DNA from: Chitinophagaceae bacterium UBA2467
GTDB lineage: Bacteria > Bacteroidota > Bacteroidia > Chitinophagales > Chitinophagaceae
DNA: 7,482 nt
Direction: 5' to 3'
Assembly (NCBI GenBank): GCA_002342205.1
Contig: DDPN01000004.1
Span: forward strand, 8,003 to 15,484
Part shown: piece after piece, positions 7,381 through 7,482 of the stretch
How positions within the stretch are numbered: the stretch's first letter is position 1
Layout: every line of letters starts with the position of its first letter
The notes under the pieces: model-generated
Database searches by the model: none
The model's input: only the letters and a program-made list of their open reading frames with translations
Told to the model about the DNA's origin: nothing
Made by a program: the position numbers and the translations under genes

Positions 7381-7451
7381 TGACCCATGGTGTAACGGTA
7401 GCACTACAGATTTTGGTTCTGTCTGTTAAGGTTCGAATCCTTATGGGTCAA
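7381..7451 (+). tRNA. tRNA-Gln (anticodon TTG)
   Basis: A complete cloverleaf folds by eye. The acceptor stem is TGACCCA (7381-7387) with TGGGTCA (7444-7450), then discriminator A7451. The D-stem is GTGT/GCAC (7390-7393 with 7401-7404, ending in a T-G pair). The anticodon stem is ACAGA/TCTGT (7406-7410 with 7418-7422) around loop TTTTGGT, which places TTG at 7413-7415. A 4-base variable region follows (7423-7426). The T-arm is TAAGG/CCTTA (7427-7431 with 7439-7443) around TTCGAAT. The anticodon UUG reads CAA and, by wobble, CAG. The U1-A72 end pair is typical of glutamine tRNAs. The 3' CCA is not encoded (the bases after A7451 are CAA), so a CCA-adding enzyme must finish it. Confidence 0.97.
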
Positions 7452-7463
7452 CAAACAAAAAGT

Positions 7464-7482
7464 AAAACCCCTGCACTTGTGC
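7464..7482 (+). terminator. Probable rho-independent terminator after tRNA-Gln, cut by the right window edge
   Basis: AAAACCCCTGCA (7464-7475), loop CTTG (7476-7479) and TGC (7480-7482) form the left arm, loop and start of the right arm of a stem that the window cuts off. The left arm begins with an A-tract followed by C-rich sequence, as expected of the mirror of a G-rich arm plus T-tract. The position, 12 bp after the tRNA, suits a terminator. This is a prediction from half a structure. Confidence 0.45.

Overview
The window reads as an ordinary chromosomal stretch from a member of the Bacteroidota, most likely the Chitinophagaceae or a close relative (inferred). The evidence is a type IX secretion system (T9SS) sortase-like protein with a YPNP-type C-terminal domain, a Bacteroidota-style tyrosyl-tRNA synthetase, and promoter boxes of the TTTG-N20-TAnnTTTG kind that this phylum uses in place of -35/-10 boxes. 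The DNA is moderately AT-rich and dense with genes, and I see no mobile element, CRISPR array or other sign of recent transfer.

Layout. Positions 1-825 on the minus strand hold the first 275 codons of an Hsp70-family chaperone that best matches HscA, the iron-sulfur cluster assembly chaperone; the rest lies beyond the left edge. After a 54-bp gap, positions 880-5952, also on the minus strand, hold a single 1690-residue exported protein of the peptidase C25 (gingipain/PorU) family, best named PorU2-like. A short divergent promoter region (5953-6026) separates it from tyrS, a complete 427-residue tyrosyl-tRNA synthetase at 6027-7310 on the plus strand. A well-formed promoter then precedes tRNA-Gln(TTG) at 7381-7451, and the window ends inside what looks like that tRNA's terminator.

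The genes do not form an obvious pathway. hscA serves Fe-S cluster maturation, the PorU2-like protein belongs to the envelope and secretion, and tyrS and tRNA-Gln belong to translation. porU2 and hscA run in the same direction and may share transcripts. tyrS is divergent and the tRNA has its own promoter.

The most interesting content is inside the large PorU2-like protein. It has a C25 protease core with an intact His/Cys pair, CARDB/Ig-like and fibronectin-like modules, a T9SS C-terminal domain, and a central segment (about residues 1035-1207) whose pattern resembles the eukaryotic-type FAM3/ILEI (interleukin-like EMT inducer) fold. I did not find a convincing wholly new system in this window.
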